Shown here in pieces: positions 1-8,861 of a stretch of DNA of 64,000 nucleotides; the first letter of the stretch is position 1; each line of letters opens with the position of its first letter. Source of the DNA: JAGWRA01 sp963711505 (GTDB taxonomy: Bacteria; Acidobacteriota; Vicinamibacteria; Vicinamibacterales; CAVVIG01). Under the pieces are notes generated by a model. It had not been told where the DNA came from. It ran no database searches and saw only the letters and a program-made list of their open reading frames with translations. The stretch lies in the NCBI GenBank assembly GCA_963711505.1, contig CAVQEJ010000003.1, positions 2,232,001-2,296,000 of the forward strand. The letters are read 5' to 3'. The position numbers were made by a program, and so were the translations under genes.

Positions 1-1743
1 GCCCGCACCAGCGGGAAGCTCGGCGGCCAGACGATCTTCTGCTGGTCCTGCGTGTTCCACCGGTCGAACTTCACCGTCTTCGCCGCCGCCAGCTCGTTCT
101 CGCTGATGAGACCGCTCGGCACCAGTTCGTAGATGTCGAGCCCCCGCGCGATCTCGGAGCTGACGATCACGCCGTTGTACCAGTAGGCCGACCAGGAGCC
201 GGCCATCATCAGGCGGTCGGCGTTCATCGGGCCACGGTCGAAGTAGGCGATCTCCTTCGGGTGGTTCACATCGGTCCAGTCGAAGATCGAGATGCCGCCC
301 TGGTACCACGACTGCACCATCACCTCGCGGCCGGGAATCGGGATCAGGGAGCCGTTGTGGGCGACGCAGTTCTCCTGCTCGGTCTGCGCGGCCGGCATCT
401 TGTAGTAGGTGTGGAACACCAGCTTGTTGTTCTCGATGGTGAACAGCGCGTCGGCGCCCCACTCCATCTTGTCGGTCGCGCGGCAGCGCGGCTGGGAGCC
501 GCCGCCCCACTCGTCGGTGAAGAGGATCTTCGTGCCGTCGTTGCTGAACGTGGCCGAGTGCCAGAACGACATGTTGGAGTCGGACGCCACGGCGATCCGC
601 ACCGGGTGCGCCGCGTCGTGGATGTCGAGCAGCAGCCCGAGTCCCGCGCACGCGCCGCCGGCCAGGCCGACCTGCGGATAGACGGTGATGTCGTGGCACT
701 GGTTCGGCCCGGTCGGGGGCGTCGTTGGCGTGGGGACGCGCGGCGGCCGCGGGCCTCGCCGCGGGCCTCCCGGGCCTTCTCGGCCGCTCTCGCGCGCCGC
801 CTTGTCGATGGCGTCCCGCTGGGCGTCATGCGGCGGCACCGGCAGGTCGTTGAAGATGCGCGGCGAGCTGACGATGGCCGACATCTCGGGATGGGCGAGC
901 GGCACCTTGATCACTTCCAGCCGGAAGCGGGCGCTGTTCGGGTCGTTGGGCCCGCCGTCCTCGCAGCCGGGCATTTCCTCGTCGGAGCGGACGCCGGCGG
1001 TGCCCGACACGTAGATGTAGACGTTGTTCTCGTCGCCCGGCTGCGTCACGACGGTGTGCGTGTGCGAACCGCGGCAGGTCTGCACGCTCTTCACGAGCCG
1101 GGGCTTCTGGAGGTCGCTGATGTCGAAGATGCGGATGCCCCGCACGCGCTCCGTGCTCACCGGATCGGGCACGCCGCCGAACCCGCAGTCGGCGCGGCTG
1201 TTGGTCGCCTCCGACGACATGAACAGCAGGTTGCGATACACCGAGACGTCGTTCTGCGACGCCGGGCAGAGGTACGACTGCACGAGCACCGGATGGGTGG
1301 GATCGGAGATGTCGTAGATCTCGAAGCCGTCGTAATTGCCCTGGATCGCGTACTTGCCGAAGAACGCCAGGTCCGAGTGCGTCGCCCCGAGCACCTTCCC
1401 CTTCGGCGGTGTCGTCGAGACCATCCGCATGTTCCAGGCGGCCTGACCGGCGTCCCAGATGCCGGCCTTCGAGGCCGACGCGCGGGTCGGGCACCGGCGC
1501 GGTCATCGAGACGATGGGCGCCACGGGCGCCGGCATCGTGTCCGGCGCGGCCGGCAGCGGCGGCGGCGCGGGAGCCTTCCTCTGGGCCGGCGCGGGCTGA
1601 GCCGGCGGTGCGGCGGGCGGCTGGACGGCCGGCGCACTCGCGCTGGCGGCCGCACCGAATCCGGCGACGGCAAGGAGAGCGGCGACACACAGACCGGCGA
1701 ACAGGCGTACCGGCCGACGGAGACCCGGGGACTGGGACGTCAT
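1..1743 (-). CDS. LVIVD-repeat secreted protein, 3' end outside window
   Basis: Probable exported beta-propeller-like protein of unknown function. The N-terminus (MTSQSPGLRRPVRLFAGLC...) has a signal peptide ending near an Ala-rich stretch, then a Pro/Ala-rich linker. After that come repeated segments such as FEIYDISDPTHPVLV and IRIFDISDLQKPRLV, which are typical LVIVD repeats. The reading frame changes near 1472: one extra G in GTCGGCCTCGAAGGCC restores GLKAGIWDAG. From there the frame is open to base 1, so the C-terminus is missing. The ATG overlaps the stop of the upstream DUF305 gene (ATGA at 1740-1743), so the two are probably translationally coupled. Family assignment is good; substrate and role are unknown. 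Confidence 0.8.
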
Positions 1744-2478
1744 AGTGAACCTCGCAGAGTATGCGTGAGACGGATCGTCGGACTGGATTGGACTACTGCC
1801 GGGGAGCCGGGACTCTCCTGCAGCATCTGCTTCATGCGCGCGATCTCGATTGACTGATCGGCATAGACGTCGCTGGCGAACTTGTACATCGTCTCGTCCT
1901 GGGCGGCGCCGTACAGACTTGAACAGCTTGTTCACCATGTCGACTGCGCCCTGGTGGTGCTTGATCATGCCCGTGAGGAACAGACGGTCGAACTCGGGCC
2001 CGCGCGCCCGGTCGAGCGCGGCCATCTCCTCGTCGGTGAGCATGCCGGGCATCAGCATCATCTTCTCTTCGCCGTTCACCATCATCTTCATGCGGGTCGA
2101 CGTCCCGTCGGGCACCGGCTGGCCGCGATCCCGCAACCAGGTCTGCATCAGCTTGATCTCGTCACGCTGCCCGACGAGGATCCGCTCGCAGAGGATGGCC
2201 ACGTCCTTGCGCGCGCCGTGCGTCGGCGCCCAGGCGGCCATGATCAATGCCTGTGCGTGGTGGGGAATCATCCCCGTCATGAAGGCGACGTCGGCGTCGC
2301 TGTAGGGGTAGCTGCCCAGCCCAGGCGGCGTGGCGTGCAGCCCCGGCGGAAGCTTCTCCGGCGCCTGCTGCGCCGGAGCGGCCTGCGACGGCGCCGCGAG
2401 ACCGCCGGCCCCGCACAGGACGAACGCGAGAATCGAACCAACGAAGCGGTGTGACATGCCGCGCAAGCGAAAGGTCAT
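1740..2478 (-). CDS. DUF305 family secreted protein
   Basis: Exported four-helix protein of the DUF305 family (ferritin-like fold), with no established reaction. A signal peptide ends around APSQAAPAQ. Two His-rich helices are visible, FMTGMIPHHAQALIMA and FLTGMIKHHQGAVDMV, the hallmark of the family. Near 1913 the frame changes: removing one A gives LYGAAQDETMYKFASDVYADQ, which restores the usual C-terminal helix and ends at a TGA overlapping the next ATG. The start at 2478 is chosen because AGGAG lies 8 nt upstream. It is paired with the LVIVD gene downstream; a joint periplasmic role is inference only. Confidence 0.85.
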
Positions 2479-2607
2479 GGTCCAAGCTCCTGGCCTGCCA
2501 GTTCCGGCCGGCTCAACAATAATACAAAACGGCTGAGCTTGGTACCTGTTCCAGGACTGACGCCCTGGTGGGCACGCCGGTGGGATGGCTCGGGCGGAAC
2601 AGGGCCG

Positions 2608-2627
2608 GGTCGAGCTGAAGCTCGACC
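2608..2627. repeat. GAGCTGAAGCTC hairpin
   Basis: Perfect hairpin GGTCGAGC-TGAA-GCTCGACC just after the stop of the M48 protease gene. The core is shared with two hairpins at 14935-14987. It may serve as a transcription end point for the protease gene, though no U-run follows. Confidence 0.6.
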
Positions 2628-2628
2628 C

Positions 2629-3741
2629 CTACGAGGAGAGGACCTTCGTCGCTTCCGCGGCCGCAATCCGCTCACGGATCGGCGGGTGGGTGTAGAAGAG
2701 GGCGCGGACGAGGCCCGAGGGCGCATCCTCGGCAAGATTCTGCGCCGCCAGCCGGCGCATGGCCGAGACGAAGGCGGCCGCGTTCTTCGTCATGTCGAGC
2801 GCGTAGCGGTCCGCCTGGCGTTCGTGGCGGCGCGAGAGGGCGTTGGCGACCGGCACGAGCAGCAGCGACAGGCCGCCGGCGGCCAGCAGCAGCAGCGGCA
2901 GCCCGGCCACGTCGGCCGATCCTCGCAGGCCGAGCACCGGCGTCAACGCCCGCAGCACGAGGTCGGCGAGGCCGAAGCCGCCGGTGATGAGCAGCGCCTC
3001 GAAGGCGATCCCCTTCCAGATGTCACCGTGCACGTGATGCGCGAGCTCGTGCGCCAGGATCACCTCGATCTCATCGTCCGAGTACTCGGCCAGCAGCGTG
3101 TCCGACACGAGAATGCGGCGGGTCCGCCCCAGGCCGGTCAGCGCGGCATTCGCCTTGCGCGTCCGCTCGCCCAGGTGCCACGTGTAGACCCCCATCACCT
3201 GCGTGCCGGCCCGCGCCGCGAGCCGCAGCAGCCGCTGCTTCAGCTCCTCGCGGTCCAGCGGCTCGAAGCGGTAGAAGATCGGCAGCAGCAGCACCGGCGC
3301 CAGGTTGGCCAGGATGATGATGACCAGCGAGAAGACGAGGCCGGCAATCACCCACCACCAGCCGGGCCACAGCCGCAACGTGGCGTACACCGCCTCGGCC
3401 GCGCCCACCGACAGCACCAGCCCCAGGCCCGCCGCCTTCAGCTGATCGACCGCCCAGCGGCCCAGCGGCTCGCGCGACAGCCCGTACCGGTGCTCGAGGA
3501 CGTGCCCCCCGTAGAACGAGAGCGGCAGCGACCCGATTTCATTGATGATGAAGAGAAAGACGACGAAGATGGCGACTTCGCGCAGCGGACCGGCGGTACC
3601 GGCCCCGCCACTCAGCGTGCGCAGCCCGGCGCTCGCCCCCGAGAAGACCAGGCCGGCGAGCAGCACCGTGGTCCAGACGAGCGAGGCGACGCTGACACGC
3701 CGCTTCAGGCGATGGTATCTGGTTGCCCTGTCTTCGTTCAT
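2629..3741 (-). CDS. M48 family membrane metalloprotease (Ste24/HtpX-like)
   Basis: Zinc endopeptidase in the inner membrane, likely for membrane protein quality control or CAAX-like cleavage. The 370-residue protein has N-terminal membrane segments, a central HELAHH (HEXXH) zinc site inside EVILAHELAHHVHGD, two further hydrophobic segments, and the third zinc ligand region in HERQADRYAL. Length and layout fit the Ste24-like branch better than the shorter HtpX. The ATG at 3741 sits 3 nt after a GC-rich repeat hairpin whose loop supplies the GGAG Shine-Dalgarno sequence. The substrate is unknown. Confidence 0.9.
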   Translation of the reverse strand: MNEDRATRYHRLKRRVSVASLVWTTVLLAGLVFSGASAGLRTLSGGAGTAGPLREVAIFVVFLFIINEIGSLPLSFYGGHVLEHRYGLSREPLGRWAVDQLKAAGLGLVLSVGAAEAVYATLRLWPGWWWVIAGLVFSLVIIILANLAPVLLLPIFYRFEPLDREELKQRLLRLAARAGTQVMGVYTWHLGERTRKANAALTGLGRTRRILVSDTLLAEYSDDEIEVILAHELAHHVHGDIWKGIAFEALLITGGFGLADLVLRALTPVLGLRGSADVAGLPLLLLAAGGLSLLLVPVANALSRRHERQADRYALDMTKNAAAFVSAMRRLAAQNLAEDAPSGLVRALFYTHPPIRERIAAAEATKVLSS

Positions 3742-3744
3742 TAT

Positions 3745-3832
3745 CGGGGCTCCGCCCCGAGCCCCGGCTCGGTCGCTCGCGGGGCCCCTGATGCCCCGCT
3801 CCGCTCTCTCGCGGGCCCGCCGTGCGGGCCGT
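3745..3832 (-). repeat. GC-rich leader repeat, copy 1
   Basis: About 88 bases. In mRNA sense it ends with the hairpin CGGGGC-GGA-GCCCCG directly before the M48 ATG. A close copy lies at 56295-56382 before infA and a shorter one at 56017-56059 before rpmJ. The GGAG ribosome-binding motif lies in the hairpin loop and stem. Another partial unit (GCGGGGCTCCGCCC) follows at 3839-3852. Confidence 0.7.
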
Positions 3833-3886
3833 CACCCTGCGGGGCTCCGCCCAATTACGCCGCGACGCCGACGCGGCGGGCGATGC

Positions 3887-4687
3887 TCACGAACGTGGTG
3901 TGATGCGGATGGTGCCGTTGTCGGTCTGCATCAGCAGGCGGGTGCCGCCGCTGTTCAGCCGGCCCTCGAACCGCTGGGGCGACTGCACGTCGAGCTCGAT
4001 CGGCAGCTGCGACGAGACACTGACGCTGCCGTGGACGCACCGGGCCGACAGATCCACCTTGCCGCTCCTGGGCACTCCCACCAGGATGTTGCCGTTGGTC
4101 GTCGTCAGCGCCATCGGCGCCCCGTCGAGCTCGATCGCGTCGAACTCCATCGCAATGGCGCCGTTGATCGTCTGCGCGTTCACCGATCCCGACATCGCCC
4201 GTCCCTGAATGCGGCCGTTCGTCGTCTTGAGGTTCACGGGGCCGTCCAGCTTCAGCACGGTCAGCGCGCCGTTGCCCGTGGTCAGGTTGACGCGCGAGGC
4301 GATCGGCACCTTCACGTGGAACGCGACCTCCGCGCGGACGTCACCGGGCGGGTTGTCCTGCTGGAGACTGATGCGGCCGGGGGTGACGTTCTCCCGGATG
4401 ACGAGCGCCTTCAGCGCCTCCGTCGCTTCCTCCGACGTGGCCGCCCGCACCGTCCGTTCGGCCGTCACGGTCACCTGCGTGCTCTCGGTCCCCTGCACGT
4501 CAATCGAGCCGTCGATGTTGGTGATATCGACCTCGCCGCCGGGCGTCAGCGGGTAGGTGCGCGTCCAGGTGTCGCTGGCCGACCCGATGAACAGCGACAG
4601 CGTCGACCGGCACGAGGCCGCCATCAGCGCGGCGCACAGCAGGCCCAGCATCGCCGCCCGTCGCGCCACCGCCCGTCGACCTGTCAT
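3887..4687 (-). CDS. DUF4097-type lipoprotein
   Basis: Putative exported lipoprotein with a DUF4097 (adhesin-like) beta-helix domain. The N-terminus has a hydrophobic stretch followed by the lipobox-like LMAASC. The rest is a series of short beta repeats with TTGNGALTV, TTNGRIQGR, TINGAIAM and TTNGNILVG, the N-G turn pattern of this family. The ATG at 4687 is preferred over a GTG two codons upstream because GGGAGGG lies at a suitable distance before it. It is followed by the M48 protease gene on the same strand. Function is unknown. Confidence 0.8.
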   Translation of the reverse strand: MTGRRAVARRAAMLGLLCAALMAASCRSTLSLFIGSASDTWTRTYPLTPGGEVDITNIDGSIDVQGTESTQVTVTAERTVRAATSEEATEALKALVIRENVTPGRISLQQDNPPGDVRAEVAFHVKVPIASRVNLTTGNGALTVLKLDGPVNLKTTNGRIQGRAMSGSVNAQTINGAIAMEFDAIELDGAPMALTTTNGNILVGVPRSGKVDLSARCVHGSVSVSSQLPIELDVQSPQRFEGRLNSGGTRLLMQTDNGTIRITPRS

Positions 4688-4745
4688 CTCCACGTCCCTC
4701 CCCGGGGCCCGCGCGGGCCGGACCCGGCCATCGGCGGCGGGCCGG

Positions 4746-7700
4746 CTAGTTCAGGCGGACCGAAATCAGTTTCGACACGCCCGGCTCCTCCATCGTGACG
4801 CCGTACAGCCGGTCGGCAATCTCCATCGTCTTGCGGTGATGGGTGATCAGGATGAACTGGGTGTGCTCCTGCATGCCGCGCAGCATCTCGATGAACCGTC
4901 CGATGTTGGCGTCGTCGAGCGGCGCGTCGATCTCGTCGAGCACGCAGAACGGGCTCGGCTTGTACTTGAAGATGCCGAACATCAGCGCGATCGCCGTCAT
5001 CGCCTTCTCGCCTCCGGACAGCAGCTGCACGCTCTGCAGCCGCTTGCCCGGCGGCTGCGCGATGACCTCGATGCCGCTCTCGAGCGGATTCGTCTCGTCG
5101 ATGAGCGCCAGCCCGGCCCGGCCGCCGCCGAACAGCGTACTGAAGGTCTGCTGGAAGTTGAGGTTGATCGCGGCGAACGCCTCGGAGAACCGCTGCCGGG
5201 TCGTCTCGTCGATCCGCTTGATCGCCTCGCTGGTCTGGGCAATCGAGTCGATGAGGTCGGTCCGCTGGGTCGTCAGGAACGCGTGACGCGACTCGAGCTC
5301 GTCGAACTGCTCGATGGCCATCATGTTCACCGGCCCCAGCCGGTCGATCTTCCCCCGCAGCCCGGCAATCGCCTCCTCGGCCGTCAGCACGCGGGCGGCC
5401 GCCACGGCCACCGCCGCGCCCGCTTCCGCACCGGCCTCGGCTGCCGACTCTCCGGCGACGGCCACGACGCCGCCCTCCTCGTCGGACTCCTCGGCCTCGT
5501 CCGCGTCGAGCTCGGTGGCCGATCCATCCGGCCCGGTCCCCTCGCGCGCGTCCCGCTCGACCTCGGCCACGACCTCGTCGAGGGTCGACTGCACCGCCTC
5601 GTAGCAGGTCGCCGCCAGGTGCGACAGCTCGTTCTCGGCGGTCGCCCGGCCGACCTCGAGTTCGGACACCCGCGCGCGCACCGTCTCGAGGGCCGCGCGG
5701 GCCGACTTCAGCGTCAGCTCCTCCTCGTCGGCCTTCGTCCGCAGCGCCGTCACCGCTTCGTCGGCGTCGCGCACGTCCTGCCGGAGCCCGTCGAGCGTCC
5801 GCACGTCCTCGTCCAGCAGGCGCTGCTCCTCGACGGCCGACGCCTCCAGCTCCGACACGCGCGCGCGCATGGTCGCCACGTCGCGGCCCGACGATTCGAT
5901 CCGCGACTCGAGGTCACGGTTGGCTTCCTCCAGGCGGCCGACTTCGAGCGCCAGCGCCGAGGCCCGCTCGACCAGCGCCGCGTGCGCCGCCCGCGCCTCG
6001 GCCGCCCGCCGGCTCAGCCCGTCGGTCGTCTCGCGCGCCTCGAACAGCCGGCGCTGGGCCACGGCCAGCCGCTCGTCGGCCAGCCGCTGCTCGTCCTCGA
6101 TCCGCGCCACCGAGGCCTGCGCCTCGGCCTGCCGCGCGTCGAGACCGTCGCGCTCCTCTTCGGCCCGCCGGCGATCGAGCAGCACCAGCTCGCGCTTGCG
6201 CGTCAGCCGCACCTCCTCGTCGGTGGCCCGCCCCATCTGCAGCTCGAAGCCGAGGATCGCCTTCTCCTGCCGGTGCTGCTCGGCGCTCAGCGCGTCGATG
6301 GCGCTCGTGGCCTGCGCGATCGTCGTCTCGAACGCCGCCGTCTCCTCGGCCAGCCGCGACAGCGAGTCGCGCTCGGCACCGAGCCGCTCGCGCAGCTCCT
6401 TGATCTCGCCCTTGGTGGCCAGGATGCCGCGCGATTCGCTCCGGTCACCGCCGACGATGACGTGCGGGCCGTGGAACACGTCGCCCGAGAGCGTCGCCAC
6501 CGGCGCACGCGTCAGCCGGGCGGCCGCCGCGGCCTGCTCGAACGTCTCCGCAATCCACCCTTCCCCGATGGCGGCCCGGATGGCGCCCGCGTACGGCCCG
6601 GCAATCGTCACGGCCGCCGACAGCGGCACCAGCCCCGGCACCGGCGCCTCGGCGGCCGGCTCGCCCGTCTCGCCGGGGCCCTCCAGCACGATGAAGCCGC
6701 AGCGGCCGCTGCCCTGCTCGCGGACCAGCTGCAGACCGGCGGCCGCGTGCTCGTGCCGCGACACCACGACGTGCTCGACCAGGTCGCCCAGGCAGCCATC
6801 CACCGCCCGCTCGTACCGGCGGTCGACCTCGAGGTAGTCGGCCACGGCGCCCTGCTGCCCGACCGACCCGTTCGCCTCGGCCAGCACGAGCCGGGCGGCG
6901 TCGCTGTAGCCGGCGCGGTCTGCGTCCAGCTCCTCGAGCGACCGCAGGCGGGCCGTCAGGGCGGCCATCTCCTTCTCGCGGGCGTGCAGGCTCTGCGCCC
7001 GCCAGGCGTGCTCGATGCGGGCGCTGGCCAGCTCGGCGTCGCGAGCCACGCGCGCCACCCGTGTCGCTTCCAGGCCGGACTGGGCCTGCCGCAGGCTCTC
7101 GGCGGCAGCCGTCCGGTCGCGTCCCGCCTTGTCGAGCTCGATCCGCAGGTCGGAGAGCTCGACGTCCAGCTTGCCCAGCGCCTCGGCCGCCCGGTCGCGG
7201 GCCGCCACGGCGTGCTCGATGGCGTGCTGCAGCGTCGTCGCCGCATTCATCGCCGAGAAGACCTCGCTGCGCGCGGCCTCGACGTCGCCTTCGAGCCCTT
7301 CGATCTCCCGATGGGCGGCCTCGTACGCCTCCATCTGGGCGGCCATGCCGGCCGCCGCCTCGTCGCGTTCGCCTTCGGCCGTCGCCGCCGCGCTGCGGCG
7401 CTCGTCGAGCGCCCGGCGGGCCGGTTCGCGCCGGGCCTCGAGCCGCTCCAGCTCCTCGGCGACGTCGCGCGCCCGTGCCTCCAGGGTCGCGACCTGCTCG
7501 CGGCAGAAGGCGATCTGCTGCTCGCGGCGGTTGATCTCCAGCTCGCGCGCGTGCGCGGCCTCGCGCACGGTCGTCGCGCGCGACTCGCTCTCGACCAGCT
7601 CGATCCGGATCCGGCCGAGGTCGCCTTCCAGCTCGGACACGCGGGCCCCGGCCGCCGCCTCCTCGGCCTTCACGGCCGCCAGCTGCCGCCGGGCTTCCTC

Positions 7701-8564
7701 GATGGCCTCCGCCAGCTCGTGATGCTTGCGGGCGAACAGCACCTTCTCCCAGCGCCGCAGTTCCTCGCGCAGCCGCCGGTACCGGCGGGCCTTGCCCGCC
7801 TGCCGCTTCAGCGTTCCCCGCTGCTTCTCCACCTCGAAGACGATGTCGTCGACGCGGGTCAGGTTCTGCTGCGCGGCTTCCAGCTTCAGCTCGGCCGAGC
7901 GGCGCCGGGCCTTGTACTTCGTGACGCCGGCCGCCTCCTCGATGAGCTGCCGCCGGTCGGTGGGGCGCGAGCTGAGGATCATGCCGATCTTCCCCTGCTC
8001 GATGATCGCGTAGGCCTTGGCCCCGAGCCCCGTGTCCATCAGCAGCTCGTGCACGTCGCGCAGCCGGCACTGCCGCCCGTCGATCAGGTACTCGCTCTCG
8101 CCCGACCGGAACAGGCGGCGCGTCACCTCGACCTCGCGCGCCAGATCCTCCACCTCTTCGGGCGTCAGGCCGCCATGGCCGTTCCCGTGGCCGTTCCCGT
8201 TCCCGTTGCCGTTGCCATGGCCGCCCGCCTCGAGATCGGCCTCGAAGGGCTGCGGCTCGACGCCGTGGCCGTTGGCGCCCGGCAGCTGCAGGGGAGACGA
8301 CACGACCTGCGCGAAGCGGAGGCGGACCTCGGCGGTGGCGCCCGGCTTGCGGGCATCGCTGCCGCTGAAGATGACGTCCTCCATGCGATCGCCGCGCAGG
8401 CTGCGGGCGCTCTGCTCGCCGAGCACCCAGGTGATGGCGTCGGCGACATTGCTCTTGCCGCAGCCATTGGGTCCGACGATGGCCGTCACGTCGGCATCGA
8501 AGGTCAGCTCGGCGCGATCGGAGAACGACTTGAATCCGTTGATCTGGAGACGTTGGAGACGCAT
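4746..8564 (-). CDS. smc: Chromosome segregation protein SMC
   Basis: ATPase that compacts and segregates the chromosome with ScpA and ScpB. The N-terminal head has Walker A GPNGCGKSN near residue 33. Long coiled coils flank a hinge, and the C-terminal head carries the signature LLSGGEKAMTA and Walker B FCVLDEIDAPL. At about 1272 residues it is longer than usual, because of two low-complexity inserts. One, near residues 100-135, is rich in Gly-Asn/Gly-His; the other, Ala/Glu/Asp-rich, precedes the C-terminal head (about 5390-5540). The ATG at 8564 gives the standard MRLQRLQINGFKSF start; a GTG lies three codons upstream. No scp genes are in the window. Confidence 0.97.
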   Translation of the reverse strand: MRLQRLQINGFKSFSDRAELTFDADVTAIVGPNGCGKSNVADAITWVLGEQSARSLRGDRMEDVIFSGSDARKPGATAEVRLRFAQVVSSPLQLPGANGHGVEPQPFEADLEAGGHGNGNGNGNGHGNGHGGLTPEEVEDLAREVEVTRRLFRSGESEYLIDGRQCRLRDVHELLMDTGLGAKAYAIIEQGKIGMILSSRPTDRRQLIEEAAGVTKYKARRRSAELKLEAAQQNLTRVDDIVFEVEKQRGTLKRQAGKARRYRRLREELRRWEKVLFARKHHELAEAIEEARRQLAAVKAEEAAAGARVSELEGDLGRIRIELVESESRATTVREAAHARELEINRREQQIAFCREQVATLEARARDVAEELERLEARREPARRALDERRSAAATAEGERDEAAAGMAAQMEAYEAAHREIEGLEGDVEAARSEVFSAMNAATTLQHAIEHAVAARDRAAEALGKLDVELSDLRIELDKAGRDRTAAAESLRQAQSGLEATRVARVARDAELASARIEHAWRAQSLHAREKEMAALTARLRSLEELDADRAGYSDAARLVLAEANGSVGQQGAVADYLEVDRRYERAVDGCLGDLVEHVVVSRHEHAAAGLQLVREQGSGRCGFIVLEGPGETGEPAAEAPVPGLVPLSAAVTIAGPYAGAIRAAIGEGWIAETFEQAAAAARLTRAPVATLSGDVFHGPHVIVGGDRSESRGILATKGEIKELRERLGAERDSLSRLAEETAAFETTIAQATSAIDALSAEQHRQEKAILGFELQMGRATDEEVRLTRKRELVLLDRRRAEEERDGLDARQAEAQASVARIEDEQRLADERLAVAQRRLFEARETTDGLSRRAAEARAAHAALVERASALALEVGRLEEANRDLESRIESSGRDVATMRARVSELEASAVEEQRLLDEDVRTLDGLRQDVRDADEAVTALRTKADEEELTLKSARAALETVRARVSELEVGRATAENELSHLAATCYEAVQSTLDEVVAEVERDAREGTGPDGSATELDADEAEESDEEGGVVAVAGESAAEAGAEAGAAVAVAAARVLTAEEAIAGLRGKIDRLGPVNMMAIEQFDELESRHAFLTTQRTDLIDSIAQTSEAIKRIDETTRQRFSEAFAAINLNFQQTFSTLFGGGRAGLALIDETNPLESGIEVIAQPPGKRLQSVQLLSGGEKAMTAIALMFGIFKYKPSPFCVLDEIDAPLDDANIGRFIEMLRGMQEHTQFILITHHRKTMEIADRLYGVTMEEPGVSKLISVRLN

Positions 8565-8861
8565 GGAAATCACGTCCTCAAAGAGCGTTCATGAACGGGC
8601 CTGCCGGCCCCGGATACACGAACAGCCGCGCGAGCAGACGCACAGGTCCCGTCGTTCGAGCGGCTGGGAACGCTCCAAAGCGTGAGAACGATTGACTGGG
8701 AGTCGACCTGGCAAGTGACCGCTCGATCGGCCCATTCCCGCTGCTTCCGGCAGCGGTTACCCCGGGGCCTCCGAAACGGTCGTCAGTGTAACAAGGCCAA
8801 GCCGTTGTGGCAAGGCCAAACTCATGCCCCAAAATGTTGGGGTCGGGCCCTAATCCGAGAC
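8565..8861. other. Intergenic gap, ctp to smc
   Basis: 297 bases between two minus-strand genes. Apart from a small hairpin at 8827-8842 and a direct repeat of AAGGCCAA near 8791 and 8813, I see no gene or RNA. The smc promoter is probably here but no clear hexamers stand out. Confidence 0.5.
8827..8842 (-). terminator. Possible terminator hairpin after the ctp gene
   Basis: Perfect hairpin CCCCAAAATGTTGGGG, 20 bases after the stop of the S41 protease gene. The following U content is poor, so this is a weak call. Confidence 0.3.

Noticed and set aside
8160..8220. Short tandem DNA repeat resembling a satellite or CRISPR-like array
   Set aside because: It is the in-frame coding sequence for the Gly-Asn/Gly-His stretch of SMC, with no spacer structure.
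4557..8594. Very long open frame on the plus strand, opposite smc
   Set aside because: The frame is antisense to a clear smc gene and its translation is His/Arg/Leu-rich with no family. Long mirror frames are expected at this GC content.
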